Source: Streptomyces sp. S.PNR 29 (lineage in GTDB: Bacteria; Actinomycetota; Actinomycetes; Streptomycetales; Streptomycetaceae). From it: a stretch of 64,000 nucleotides of DNA. The notes below the pieces were generated by a model. It ran no database searches. It was not told where the DNA came from and saw only the letters and a program-made list of their open reading frames with translations. A program made the position numbers and the translations under genes. Positions 15,921 through 24,066 of this stretch are shown here, in pieces. How positions within the stretch are numbered: position 1 is the first letter of the stretch; every line of letters begins with the position of its first letter. Location: contig NZ_JANUQM010000017.1 in NCBI RefSeq assembly GCF_030386795.1, forward strand, positions 157,093-221,092, in the 5' to 3' direction.

Positions 15921-16933
15921 ACACCCTGGGTGGCCGTCCCCCGGGCCGGCAGCTCCCTTTCCGGGCCGCCGCTCGCCACCGGCCGCGCGGACGCCTTCGA
16001 GGGCGCCGGCGACTGTGCGACGAAGGCGCCCGCCAGGACCACCACGCCACCGATGATCTGCGGCGCCGAGAGGTGCTCGCCGAGCAGCACCCAGGCCAGC
16101 ACGGTCGCGATCACCGCTTCGAGGCACGCCACGACACCGGCGACCTGCGGCGAGAGCCGCCGCACGGACAACACGCCGGTGACGTAGGCGAGGACCGTGG
16201 CGAGGAGCACGATCCAGGCCAGCAGCAGGGCAGCCGCCACGGGCGTGCCGTTCAGGTCGGCGGTGCCCGCGAGCACGGACCAGTGCATGGCCCAGGGGCG
16301 GGCCACGACGGTGAGCACGGCGGCGCCCACGAGCAGGCCGTACGCGATGACGCCGAGCGGGTCGGGCGCCCTGTCGCCGTCGTCGCCGCCCTGGCCGGAC
16401 AGGATGAAGTAGGCGGCCTGGCAGCAGGCGGCGCCGAGCGCGAGCAGCAGCCCGAGGGCGTCGAAGCTCAGGCCCGACCAGACCTCGACGACACAGGCGA
16501 GTCCGCCGACCGCGAGGACCACGCCGAGCGCGGCGGCGCGCGTCACCGGCCTCCGCTGCACGAACCGCACCCAGCCGAGGACGAGAGCGGGACCCAGGTA
16601 CTCGACGAGCAGGGCCACGCCGACGGGCATACGAGAGATCGCGGCGAAGTAACAGGCCTGCACACCGGCCACGGCGAGCAGCCCGAACCCGGCGAGCAGC
16701 CCTGGGCGGCGGCGCAGCAGGGCGCGGTGGCGCACGGCCAGGGGCAGCATCACCAGGGCCGCGCCCGTCACGCGCAGCCACACCACCTGGAGGGGGTCGA
16801 GGCCCGCCACGATCAGCGGCTTGGCCGCGACACCGGATCCTCCGAAGGCGACCGCGGACACGAGCGCCAGACCGAGCCCGACACTCTTGCGGTGACCTCC
16901 GTGACTGCTGGCATGTGTGCGCACCCGGCACAT
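15905..16933 (-). CDS. EamA family transporter (RhtA-like)
   Basis: 342 residues from the ATG at 16933; ATG 16951 and 16960 and GTG 16924 are alternatives, and none has a clear ribosome binding site. Ten hydrophobic helices in two EamA repeats are visible, with features such as VSAVAFGGSGVAAKPLIVAG and VALLVEYLGPALVLGW shared with RhtA-type exporters of threonine and homoserine. An 8-bp inverted repeat spans the upstream ATGs (16942-16963), which argues for a start downstream of it. Confidence 0.86.
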   Translation of the reverse strand: MCRVRTHASSHGGHRKSVGLGLALVSAVAFGGSGVAAKPLIVAGLDPLQVVWLRVTGAALVMLPLAVRHRALLRRRPGLLAGFGLLAVAGVQACYFAAISRMPVGVALLVEYLGPALVLGWVRFVQRRPVTRAAALGVVLAVGGLACVVEVWSGLSFDALGLLLALGAACCQAAYFILSGQGGDDGDRAPDPLGVIAYGLLVGAAVLTVVARPWAMHWSVLAGTADLNGTPVAAALLLAWIVLLATVLAYVTGVLSVRRLSPQVAGVVACLEAVIATVLAWVLLGEHLSAPQIIGGVVVLAGAFVAQSPAPSKASARPVASGGPERELPARGTATQGVDFPL

Positions 16934-17011
16934 GATGCCAGGGGATGACATGAGCGTCATCCCTGAAGCACCTGTCTCACCGGCCCGGGACCGGTCGCCC
17001 CGGCCGTCTTG

Positions 17012-17551
17012 TCAGACGGTCCTCCCCAGGCGTTCCTCGATCCGCCTGTACACCACGAGCGGGTCGACGCCGGCGCGGGTGAGCACCTCGACGGCCCGCG
17101 CCTGCGGGTCCGCGACGACGGCCGCGAGCAGGTCGATGCCGCCTGCCCGGCCATCGCCGCGTCGTGCGGCGCGGGCGCAGGCGTACTCCATCGCGGCCGC
17201 GGCCAGCGGCGAGAAGCCCGCTGCCGCCGTCACCACGGGTACGGCGCCGGAGTCCTCGACGGTTCCCTGCCAGCGCAGGCCGTAGCCGATGCTGCGCTGC
17301 ACGAGGTAGCCGAGCAGCCGGGCGGTCTGCGGCTCGTCGTCGAACAGGGCGCGCACCTCGGGGTCGCACTCCAGGAGGGAGTGCAGCAGATGGGCCGTGT
17401 CGATCTGCCGGTCCCCGTCCCGCACCGCCCGGCGGCGGGCACCGGAGACCACCGATGCCAGCTCGTCGCTGAACCGGGCGTCACAGTCGAAGCTGTCCGG
17501 TCGGCGGCCGTCCTGCTCGCGGGCCGACTGCCGGGGGATACGGGGTTGCAC
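17012..17551 (-). CDS. stand-alone Clp N-domain protein
   Basis: 179 residues. Two helical repeats typical of the ClpA/ClpC amino domain are seen: FSDELASVVSGARRRAVRDG, IDTAHLLHSLLECD, then FSPLAAAAMEYACARAARRG and GIDLLAAVVADPQARAVEVL. No AAA+ module follows, so it cannot unfold proteins itself; such proteins may act as adaptors or decoys for ClpC. The GTG start has GGGGA nearby. Confidence 0.86.
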   Translation of the reverse strand: MQPRIPRQSAREQDGRRPDSFDCDARFSDELASVVSGARRRAVRDGDRQIDTAHLLHSLLECDPEVRALFDDEPQTARLLGYLVQRSIGYGLRWQGTVEDSGAVPVVTAAAGFSPLAAAAMEYACARAARRGDGRAGGIDLLAAVVADPQARAVEVLTRAGVDPLVVYRRIEERLGRTV

Positions 17552-17556
17552 GTCCC

Positions 17557-17742
17557 CTACCCCATCAGTCCCGCGGCGCTCGGGTCATCCTCGACCGGAA
17601 CCATTTTCGCGTCCCACGCAGAGTGGACGTCGCCGGCCGGGATCTCCTCCTTACGGATGAGATCCCGTCGTTTCTCCGCCGCAGGGGCGCGCCGCCTTGC
17701 GGCGTTGACGGCACCGTCCGGCATCGCTGTCTGACAGTTCAT
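17557..17742 (-). CDS. possible small basic protein upstream of the Clp-N gene
   Basis: 61 codons, ending 5 bp before the Clp-N gene on the same strand. The peptide is charged (AEKRRDLIRKEEIPAGDVHS) without hydrophobic segments. No family is recognised and no good ribosome binding site is seen; a start at Met 7 (17724) is possible. Its tight spacing to the next gene is the main support. Confidence 0.35.
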   Translation of the reverse strand: MNCQTAMPDGAVNAARRRAPAAEKRRDLIRKEEIPAGDVHSAWDAKMVPVEDDPSAAGLMG

Positions 17743-17811
17743 CAGTATTGAATGTTGGAGGCCCTGCGGCTACGTTCCGCGACACCCGGGACGACACGGA
17801 GAGGTGGTCGC

Positions 17812-18240
17812 ATGGCCGAAGTCAGCGCGGAGGCACGCATCCAGGCACCCGCGGAGAAGGTCTGGGCGCGGCTGACGGACTGGTCCTCGTACGGGGAGTG
17901 GAACGCGACCCACACCAGCTTCCCCCGGGGCGGTCCCGACCCCCTCGCGGTGGGCGGGACCTTTCAGGAGAACATGAAGCTCATGGGCTTCCCGGCGGAG
18001 GTCGAGTGGACCGTCGAGGACCTGGAGCCGGGCCGGCTGCTGGCCGTCCGCGGCAAGGGCCCGATGGCCGTGACCGTCGCCACGCGCTACACGCTGACCC
18101 CCGACGGCGACGCCACGGCGGTCCGCATCGACGGCGAGTTCACCGGCGCCGCGGTGTCGTTGATGGCGGGCAAGCTCAAGGACTCGGCGACGGCGGCCCT
18201 GAACGAGTCGCTGCGCAGGCTGGACGGCCTGGTGACCTGA
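17812..18240 (+). CDS. SRPBCC-fold protein (CoxG / Rv0910-like)
   Basis: 142 residues from ATG 17812, with GGAGAGG 7 nt upstream. The START-like lipid-binding fold is suggested by VSAEARIQAPAEKVWARLTD, WSSYGEWNATH and the long C-terminal helix KLKDSATAALNESLRRLDGL. Some close families are annotated as Rv0910-type toxins, but no partner antitoxin gene was recognised nearby. A role in binding a hydrophobic ligand is all that can be supported. Confidence 0.85.
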   Translation: MAEVSAEARIQAPAEKVWARLTDWSSYGEWNATHTSFPRGGPDPLAVGGTFQENMKLMGFPAEVEWTVEDLEPGRLLAVRGKGPMAVTVATRYTLTPDGDATAVRIDGEFTGAAVSLMAGKLKDSATAALNESLRRLDGLVT

Positions 18241-18256
18241 CGGCCGCATGCGACGA

Positions 18257-18312
18257 GGCGCCCCGCGGATCACTCCGCGGGGCGCCGGGCCGACGGCGGT
18301 GAGGCCGTCGGC
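18257..18312. terminator. two tandem strong hairpins between convergent genes
   Basis: Hairpin 1 (18257-18286) has a perfect 12-bp GC stem, GGCGCCCCGCGG, with a 6-nt loop. Hairpin 2 (18289-18312) has a 9-bp stem, GCCGACGGC, with a 6-nt loop. They fill the gap between the SRPBCC and PadR genes and should stop transcription in both directions. Confidence 0.85.
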
Positions 18313-18323
18313 ATTGCACGCTG

Positions 18324-18959
18324 TCAGTCCTCGTCGGCGAGGATCAGGTACAGCTTCTTGCGCGCTTCGTTGATGACGCCGAGCGCCTTCTCGCGCTGCT
18401 CCTTGCTGCCGGTCTTCCAGACCTGCCCGAAGGCCTCCATCAGGCCGAAACCGGCCTGCCGGATGTCGTTCAGAGCCTCCCAGTCGACCCCGCGCGAGGC
18501 CTCTTCCCAGGGCGCCTCGGGACCTTCGCCGGCCGCGGCGCGGCCCGCCTCGGTGAGCGAGAACAGCTTCTTGCCGCCCTCGGTCTCACTGGCGATCAGC
18601 CCCTCGTCCTCCAGCAGCTGGAGCGTGGGGTACACCGAGCCGGGGCTGGGCTTCCACGCCCCGCCACTGCGCTCGGCGATCTCCTGGATCATCTCGTAGC
18701 CGTGCATGGGCCGGTCCTTCAGCAGGGCCAGGATCGACGCGCGTACGTCACCGCGCCGCGCCCTGCCCCTCGGTCCGCCGCGCCCTCGCCCACCCCAGGG
18801 GCCCGGACCGAAACCCGGACCGAAGCCGGGGCCGCCGGGGCCGCCGGGGCCGCCCGGCCCGAAGGGACCGAAGGCCGCACGCCGCCCGTCGAAGCCGCCC
18901 CGGCCGTGCCGGAAGGGGCCGCCCTGTCCATGCTCACGCTCGAAACCGTGGGTGCGCAT
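18324..18959 (-). CDS. PadR family transcriptional regulator
   Basis: 211 residues from ATG 18959, chosen because GGAG lies 8 nt upstream. The first 60 residues are a Gly/Pro/Phe/Arg-rich tail. The winged helix follows (RGDVRASILALLKDRPMHGY, EMIQEIAERSGGAWKPSPGS, VYPTLQLLEDEGLI), then a short C-terminal helix. PadR proteins repress efflux or detoxification genes. A perfect palindrome, CGATATATCG, lies 44 bp upstream and suggests autoregulation. No target gene is directly divergent. Confidence 0.92.
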   Translation of the reverse strand: MRTHGFEREHGQGGPFRHGRGGFDGRRAAFGPFGPGGPGGPGGPGFGPGFGPGPWGGRGRGGPRGRARRGDVRASILALLKDRPMHGYEMIQEIAERSGGAWKPSPGSVYPTLQLLEDEGLIASETEGGKKLFSLTEAGRAAAGEGPEAPWEEASRGVDWEALNDIRQAGFGLMEAFGQVWKTGSKEQREKALGVINEARKKLYLILADED

Positions 18960-19002
18960 CACCATCACTCCATTCCATCGTTGATCAGTCGCGATACCTC
19001 AA

Positions 19003-19012
19003 CGATATATCG
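19003..19012. promoter_or_regulatory. candidate PadR operator
   Basis: CGATATATCG is a perfect 10-bp palindrome, AT-rich in a GC-rich setting, upstream of the PadR gene. A partial copy, CGATA, is at 18992-18996. PadR sites are commonly AT-rich palindromes near the promoter. Confidence 0.55.
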
Positions 19013-19266
19013 GGAGTGTTCGAATGACAAGGGTCTTCCTTCGCCCTCGACACGAGAGGGTGGCGAACAGCTCCTGCCACGGGTGTTCGTTGGAGTGGCT
19101 GCACGAGAGGCGGGTGCCCGGCTGGAGGCGTAGGTGAAGAGCCCTGACAGCCACCAGCTACCGACGCTCGGGCGAGTCGGCGCAACCCGTCAGCTCACGC
19201 GTCGTCGCTTGCTGTCCGTGCCGCCCCGGAAGCTGTCGCCGTGGACGCGACGTCTAGGGTGCGGGC

Positions 19267-20046
19267 ATGACCTCGCAGAGTTACCTCGCCCAACTGTTCT
19301 CACTGGACGGCCAGGTCGCCGTCGTCACGGGCGGCAGTTCCGGCATCGGCCGGGCCATTGCCGGGGCTCTGGCGCGGGCGGGGGCGAGCGTGGTGCTCGT
19401 GGCGCGCAGGGAGTCGGAGCTGGCCGCCACGGTCGACGAACTGACGGCGGACGGCTGCCGGGCGGCCTGGGTGAGCGCCGATCTGAGCACCCGCGACGGG
19501 GTGCGCGCGGCGGCCGAGCAGGCAGCCGAGGCGTTCGGCGAGCCCGACATCCTCGTCAACAGCGCCGGGATCAACCTGCGGCCGCCGATGGGCGAGTTGG
19601 ACGAGGACGTGTGGGACGCCACGATGGCGGTGAACCTGGAGGCGCCCTACCTGCTGGGCCGGCGGTTCGGGCCCGGCATGGCCGAGCGGGGCTTCGGGCG
19701 GATCATCCACATCACCTCCCAGCAGGCACACCGGGCGTTCGTCCAGAGCGGCGCCTACGGAGTGTCCAAGGGGGCACTGGAGTCGCTGGCCCGCTCACAG
19801 GCCGAGGCGTGGTCGCCCCACGGCGTCACCTGCAACACGCTGGTGCCGGGCTTCGTCATGACCCCGCTCAACGCCCGGTTGTCGTCCGATCCGGAGAGGG
19901 TCGCGGCGCTCGCCGCGCGCACGATGGCCGGGCGCAACGGCGTGCCCGAGGACTTCGCCGGAGCCGCTGTCTTCCTGGCCGGCCGCGCCTCCGGCTATGT
20001 CACCGGGCAGGCGATCTTCGTCGACGGCGGATTCTCCGTCCACTGA
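19267..20046 (+). CDS. SDR family oxidoreductase
   Basis: 259 residues with all classical SDR motifs: TGGSSGIGRA, NSAGINLRPPMG, HITSQQAH, YGVSKGALE and VDGGFSVH. Gluconate 5-dehydrogenase-type enzymes are the closest named group, but the substrate is uncertain. TAGGGT lies 6 nt before the ATG and no Shine-Dalgarno sequence is present, so the message is probably leaderless. It is followed by a decayed methyltransferase gene. Confidence 0.9.
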   Translation: MTSQSYLAQLFSLDGQVAVVTGGSSGIGRAIAGALARAGASVVLVARRESELAATVDELTADGCRAAWVSADLSTRDGVRAAAEQAAEAFGEPDILVNSAGINLRPPMGELDEDVWDATMAVNLEAPYLLGRRFGPGMAERGFGRIIHITSQQAHRAFVQSGAYGVSKGALESLARSQAEAWSPHGVTCNTLVPGFVMTPLNARLSSDPERVAALAARTMAGRNGVPEDFAGAAVFLAGRASGYVTGQAIFVDGGFSVH

Positions 20047-20079
20047 GGCCGAACAAGCCCAGCCGCTACCGTGGGGCGC

Positions 20080-20516
20080 ATGTCCGCAGCCTCAGCGAGG
20101 GACTTCTACGACGATCTGGCCTCCGACTACCACCTGATCTTCCCGGACTGGGACGACGGGTGCTCCGCGATGACGGGCTGCTGATGATCACGGTCCGGGC
20201 CTACGACGAGGCCGGCAGACCCGCCCCACAGCGACACCTCCCCAGGTCTCGGAAGCCCCCGACGGCAGAGTGATCACCTTTCAGCTGTGGCACTGGCACG
20301 AGGACGGCGAACACTACGACCTGGAGCACTTCCAGCTCATCCCCGCAGCGCACACCTGGGCGGTACGGCACCGCCGGACCACCTACTGGGCGCTGACCGC
20401 CGGCAGCTGACCGACTTCGTGGCTGCAGCCGGCTTCACCGACATCACCTGGCACACCCCGGACTCCACCGGTTACCACCAGCCCGTGCTGACCGCACGGC
20501 GCGGCGTTCGGCGCCC
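20080..20516 (+). pseudogene. class I SAM methyltransferase remnant, internally deleted and frameshifted
   Basis: Four readable fragments lie in shifting frames. Residues MSAASARDFYDDLASDYHLI run from 20080 to 20160. VLRDDGLLMITVRAYDEA starts at 20160 in another frame. VITFQLWHWHEDGEHYDLEH, continuing to about 20400, is in a third. RQLTDFVAAAGFTDITWHTP, to about 20496, is back in the first. Together they are the two ends of a methyltransferase whose central SAM-binding motif is missing. At least three frame changes and a large deletion make it non-functional. The tail overlaps the 3' end of the convergent synthetase gene. Confidence 0.85.
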
Positions 20517-22474
20517 AGGCGGGCGTAGTAGGCGATGAGGCCGGGGGCGTCCACGGCGGCCGGGTCGACGACCTGCCCGGCGGGGGCGCCCTGGAGGAGG
20601 CGTTTGACGGGGACCTCCAGTTTCTTGCCGGTGCGGGTGTGCGGGATGGCCGGTACGGCGAGGATCTCGTCGGGGACGTGACGGGGGGAGGCGCCGGTGC
20701 GGACGGCGTCGAGGATCCTGTCGCGGAGGGTGTCGTCCAGGACCGCCCCGGCCGTGAGGACCACGAAGAGCGGCATCCAGTAACCGCCGTCCGGTTCCTC
20801 CGCGCCGATGACCAGGGCCTCCGCGACCTCCGGGAGCCGTTCGACGACGTCGTGGATGTCGGCGCTGCCCAGCCGCACGCCGTTGCGGTTGAGAGTGGAG
20901 TCGGAGCGGCCGTGCACGATCACCGAGCCGTGCGAGGTGAGCGTGATCCAGTCGCCGTGCCGCCACACACCCGGGTAGACCGAGAAGTACGCCTCGCGGT
21001 AGCGGCTGCCGTCGGGGTCGTTCCAGAAGTACAGCGGCATGGACGGCATGGGCCGGGTAACGACCAGCTCGCCGACCTGGTCCACCACCGGCAGGCCCTC
21101 GGCGTCGTACGCGGCCAGCGCCACGCCCAGGTGGGGCGCGGACAGCTCCCCCGCCCGGACCGGCGTGGTGGGCGCGCCGCCCGCGAAGCCGGAGACGACG
21201 TCCGTGCCCCCGCTGACGGAGACGAGCTGGACGCGCTCACCGACGTGGTCGCGGACCCAGGGGTGGGCGGAGGCGGGCAGGGCCGAGCCGGTGCAGCCGA
21301 CGGCGCGGATCGACGACAGGTCGTGCACGGACGGATCGATGCCGAACTTGGCCATGCCCAGCAGGTACTGGGGGCTGGTGCCGAAGAGGGTGACGCGGTG
21401 GCGGGCGGCCAGCTGCCAGAGGATGTCCGGCTGGGCGTGCGGCGCCGGGCTGCCGTCGTAGGTGCAGGTCGTGGCGCCGGTCAGCAGGGCGGAGACGACC
21501 AGGTTCCACATCATCCAGTGGGTCGTGGTGTACCACAGGAGGCGGTCGCCCGGCCCGAGGTCGGACTGGAGGCCGAGCGTCTTGAGGTGCTCCAGCAGGA
21601 CGCCGCCGTGGCCGTGCACGATGCCCTTGGGCAGGCCGGTGGTGCCGGAGGAGAAGACGACCCAGAGGGGGTGGTCGAACGGTACCGGTGTGCAGGCGAG
21701 TTCCTCGGCGCGGGTGGCCGCGTCCTCCCACGGCAGCGCAGAGGAGGGAAAGTCCGCGTCGGACCACGGCCGGCCGACGTGGTCCACCAGCACCGTGGCC
21801 TTCAGCGTCGGCAGCGCACGGGCCAGATCCACGGCGGCCTCGCGGCGGTCGTGCGTGGTGCCGTTGAAGAGGTACCCGTCCGCCGCGATCAGGACCGTGG
21901 GTTCGAGCTGGGCGAAGCGGGCGGCGGCGGCCTCGGGGGCGTAGTCCTGGCCGCACACCGACCAGACCGCCCCGAGGCTGGCCGCCGCGAGGAAGGCGAC
22001 GATGGCGTGGGGGGTGTTGGGGAGGTACCCGACGACCCGGTCTCCCGTGCCCACTCCCAGGTCGCGCAGGGTGGCGGCGACCGAGGCGACCTGAGCGCGC
22101 AGCCGGGCTCCGGTCACCTCGTAGCCGGAGCCGGTCTCGTCCAGCGCGACGATCGCCGGGCCGTCGGACGCCAAGGCGCGCAGGGCGTGGTGGGCGTAGT
22201 TGAGTCCGGCGCCGGGGAACCAGCGGGCGCCGGGCATCCTCTCCTCCGCCAGCACCCGCTCGTACGGCGTGGCCGCCTCGATGCCGAAGTACTCCCAGAC
22301 GGCTCCCCAGAAGCCTTCCAGGTCGGTCACCGACCAGCGGTGCAGGGCCGCGTAGTCGGAGCCCGTCTCCACACCCCGGTGCCGGGCGGCCCAGCGGGCG
22401 AAGTCGACGATGCGGCTGCGTGCGACGGAGTCCGGGTCGGGGGTCCAGCAGGGTTCTGCTGACGGCGTGGTCAT
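20444..22474 (-). CDS. acetoacetyl-CoA synthetase
   Basis: 676 residues. The adenylate-forming motif VVFSSGTTGLPKGIVHGHGG, the TTHWMMWNLVVSALLTGAT region specific to acetoacetate-CoA ligases, and the C-terminal catalytic lysine region HTRTGKKLEVPVKR are intact. It activates acetoacetate with ATP and CoA. The ATG overlaps the upstream hydroxylase stop (ATGA). The last 22 or so residues after LIAYYARLG are unlike the family and run into methyltransferase remnant DNA, so the native stop was probably lost when that region rearranged. Confidence 0.94.
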   Translation of the reverse strand: MTTPSAEPCWTPDPDSVARSRIVDFARWAARHRGVETGSDYAALHRWSVTDLEGFWGAVWEYFGIEAATPYERVLAEERMPGARWFPGAGLNYAHHALRALASDGPAIVALDETGSGYEVTGARLRAQVASVAATLRDLGVGTGDRVVGYLPNTPHAIVAFLAAASLGAVWSVCGQDYAPEAAAARFAQLEPTVLIAADGYLFNGTTHDRREAAVDLARALPTLKATVLVDHVGRPWSDADFPSSALPWEDAATRAEELACTPVPFDHPLWVVFSSGTTGLPKGIVHGHGGVLLEHLKTLGLQSDLGPGDRLLWYTTTHWMMWNLVVSALLTGATTCTYDGSPAPHAQPDILWQLAARHRVTLFGTSPQYLLGMAKFGIDPSVHDLSSIRAVGCTGSALPASAHPWVRDHVGERVQLVSVSGGTDVVSGFAGGAPTTPVRAGELSAPHLGVALAAYDAEGLPVVDQVGELVVTRPMPSMPLYFWNDPDGSRYREAYFSVYPGVWRHGDWITLTSHGSVIVHGRSDSTLNRNGVRLGSADIHDVVERLPEVAEALVIGAEEPDGGYWMPLFVVLTAGAVLDDTLRDRILDAVRTGASPRHVPDEILAVPAIPHTRTGKKLEVPVKRLLQGAPAGQVVDPAAVDAPGLIAYYARLGAERRAVRSARAGGNRWSPGCAR

Positions 22475-24066
22475 CGCGTGGCGCTCCTCGGCGAGGGGAC
22501 GGGAAGGCGGGAGGTGCACAGCAGGGGCGCCCAGGCGGCGGTGTCCGTGAAGTGGTCGCCGCCCGAGGGGAGGACGTCGACCACGACGCGGTCGGGGCGC
22601 AGCAGGACGGCGTCCGCGCGGCCGGCGCGCAGCCAGGCGGCGAGGGTGCCGTCGTCGCCGGTCTCCAGCACGTCCACGACCCGGGCGCCGAGCCCCTCGG
22701 TGAGGGCGCGCGGGGCGGGCGGGAGGGGGACGGCGGTCAGGACGGCGAAGGAGTCGCCGAGGATGTCGTCGAGGCGGGTCCGCCCGCCCTCGGCGGTCAC
22801 CCAGGTCTGCGGGCAGAAGGTGCCCGCCAGGCCGCGCAGACGGGTGCGGCGTACCAGCGGGCCTGCGGGCAGGGGGCGTCTCAGGGCGTGGGCGGCCGCG
22901 GAGGTCACGCCGGGGATGCGGCAGAGCGCGCCCACGGCCGTGCGGCGCAGCGCGGCGGCTCCGTCCTGGCCGCCGGTCATGGCCCAGCCGGTGGTGACGG
23001 CGAGGCGGATCAGCCGGCGGGCGTGTGGCTTGCGTTCGTGCTCGTAGGTGTCCAGCAGCCGCTCGTCCGCGCCCTGTCGGAGGACCCGGGCCAGCTTCCA
23101 GGTCAGGTTGCGGGCGTCCCGCAGGCCCGCACACAACCCCTGCCCGACGAACGGCGGGGTGAGATGGGCGGCGTCGCCGAGCAGGAAGATCCGGCCGCGG
23201 CGCCACCGGTCGGCGACACGGGCGCGGAAGGTGTACCGCGCCTGCCGGATGACGCGGAAGTCGTCGGCGTACGAGGTGTCCACCCACGGCGCGACCAGTT
23301 CGCGCAGCCGCTCGTGGTCGAGCTCCTCCTCGTCCCGCAGCCGGAACTCCCAGCGGTAGCGGTCCTCTCCGACGCGCATGAAGGTCGCCGGACGGTGCGG
23401 GTCGCAGACCTGGTCGACGCCCTCCCAGCAGCGGACCCGGGCTTTCGTCGTCACGTCGATGACGGTCCAGCGTTCCTCGAAGCGCAGGTCCTCCCACCGG
23501 GCGCCGACGGCCTCGCGGGTCGGGCTGCCCGCGCCGTCGCAGCCGAGGACGGCGTCCGCCCGGAGCCGGTGCTGACCGTCCTCGTCGCGGAAGGTGACGT
23601 GGACGGGCCCGGCCTCGTCCTGCTCCACGGAGGTCACCTCGACTCCGCCCCGCAGCTCGCACTCCGGGCGCCGGGCCAGAGCGGCGCGCAGCAGCCGCTC
23701 CAGCTCGGGCTGGTCGAACATGCTCGTCTCCGGGAAGCCGTGATGGCCGTGCGGGGACCGCTGGAACTCGGCGATCAGCCGGTGCCGGGCGTCCAGCAGG
23801 CGAAGGCCCCTGCCGGGCCGGGCGACGGATGCGAACTCCTCGTGTACGCCGGCGGCCTGGAGGATCCGGCGTACCTCGTCGTCCATGGCGACGGCACGCG
23901 GCAGGGGGTAGACGTCCCGGTGGCGTTCGAGGACCACGGTCCGCACTCCGTACCGGGCGAGCAGGAGCGCGGCGGTGACGCCCACGGGCCCGGCTCCGAC
24001 GATCACCACGGGTATGTGGTCCGGCCCGGGCGTGGTGTCCCGTGGTCCGGCCTGGTCGGCGGTCAT
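22471..24066 (-). CDS. FAD-dependent aromatic hydroxylase (MhpA-like)
   Basis: 531 residues. The Rossmann motif is VVIVGAGPVGVTAALLLARY, the second FAD motif GRIFLLGDAAHLTPPFVGQG, and a C-terminal thioredoxin-like domain follows, as in 3-(3-hydroxyphenyl)propionate hydroxylase. It should hydroxylate an aromatic ring with NAD(P)H and O2 ahead of ring cleavage. Both ends overlap neighbours by ATGA, so it is the third gene of a tightly coupled catabolic operon. The exact substrate is unknown. Confidence 0.92.
   Translation of the reverse strand: MTADQAGPRDTTPGPDHIPVVIVGAGPVGVTAALLLARYGVRTVVLERHRDVYPLPRAVAMDDEVRRILQAAGVHEEFASVARPGRGLRLLDARHRLIAEFQRSPHGHHGFPETSMFDQPELERLLRAALARRPECELRGGVEVTSVEQDEAGPVHVTFRDEDGQHRLRADAVLGCDGAGSPTREAVGARWEDLRFEERWTVIDVTTKARVRCWEGVDQVCDPHRPATFMRVGEDRYRWEFRLRDEEELDHERLRELVAPWVDTSYADDFRVIRQARYTFRARVADRWRRGRIFLLGDAAHLTPPFVGQGLCAGLRDARNLTWKLARVLRQGADERLLDTYEHERKPHARRLIRLAVTTGWAMTGGQDGAAALRRTAVGALCRIPGVTSAAAHALRRPLPAGPLVRRTRLRGLAGTFCPQTWVTAEGGRTRLDDILGDSFAVLTAVPLPPAPRALTEGLGARVVDVLETGDDGTLAAWLRAGRADAVLLRPDRVVVDVLPSGGDHFTDTAAWAPLLCTSRLPVPSPRSATR

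Noticed and set aside
17752..17811. N-terminal extension of the SRPBCC gene to 17752
   Set aside because: The strong GGAGAGG site directly before ATG 17812 supports the shorter start.
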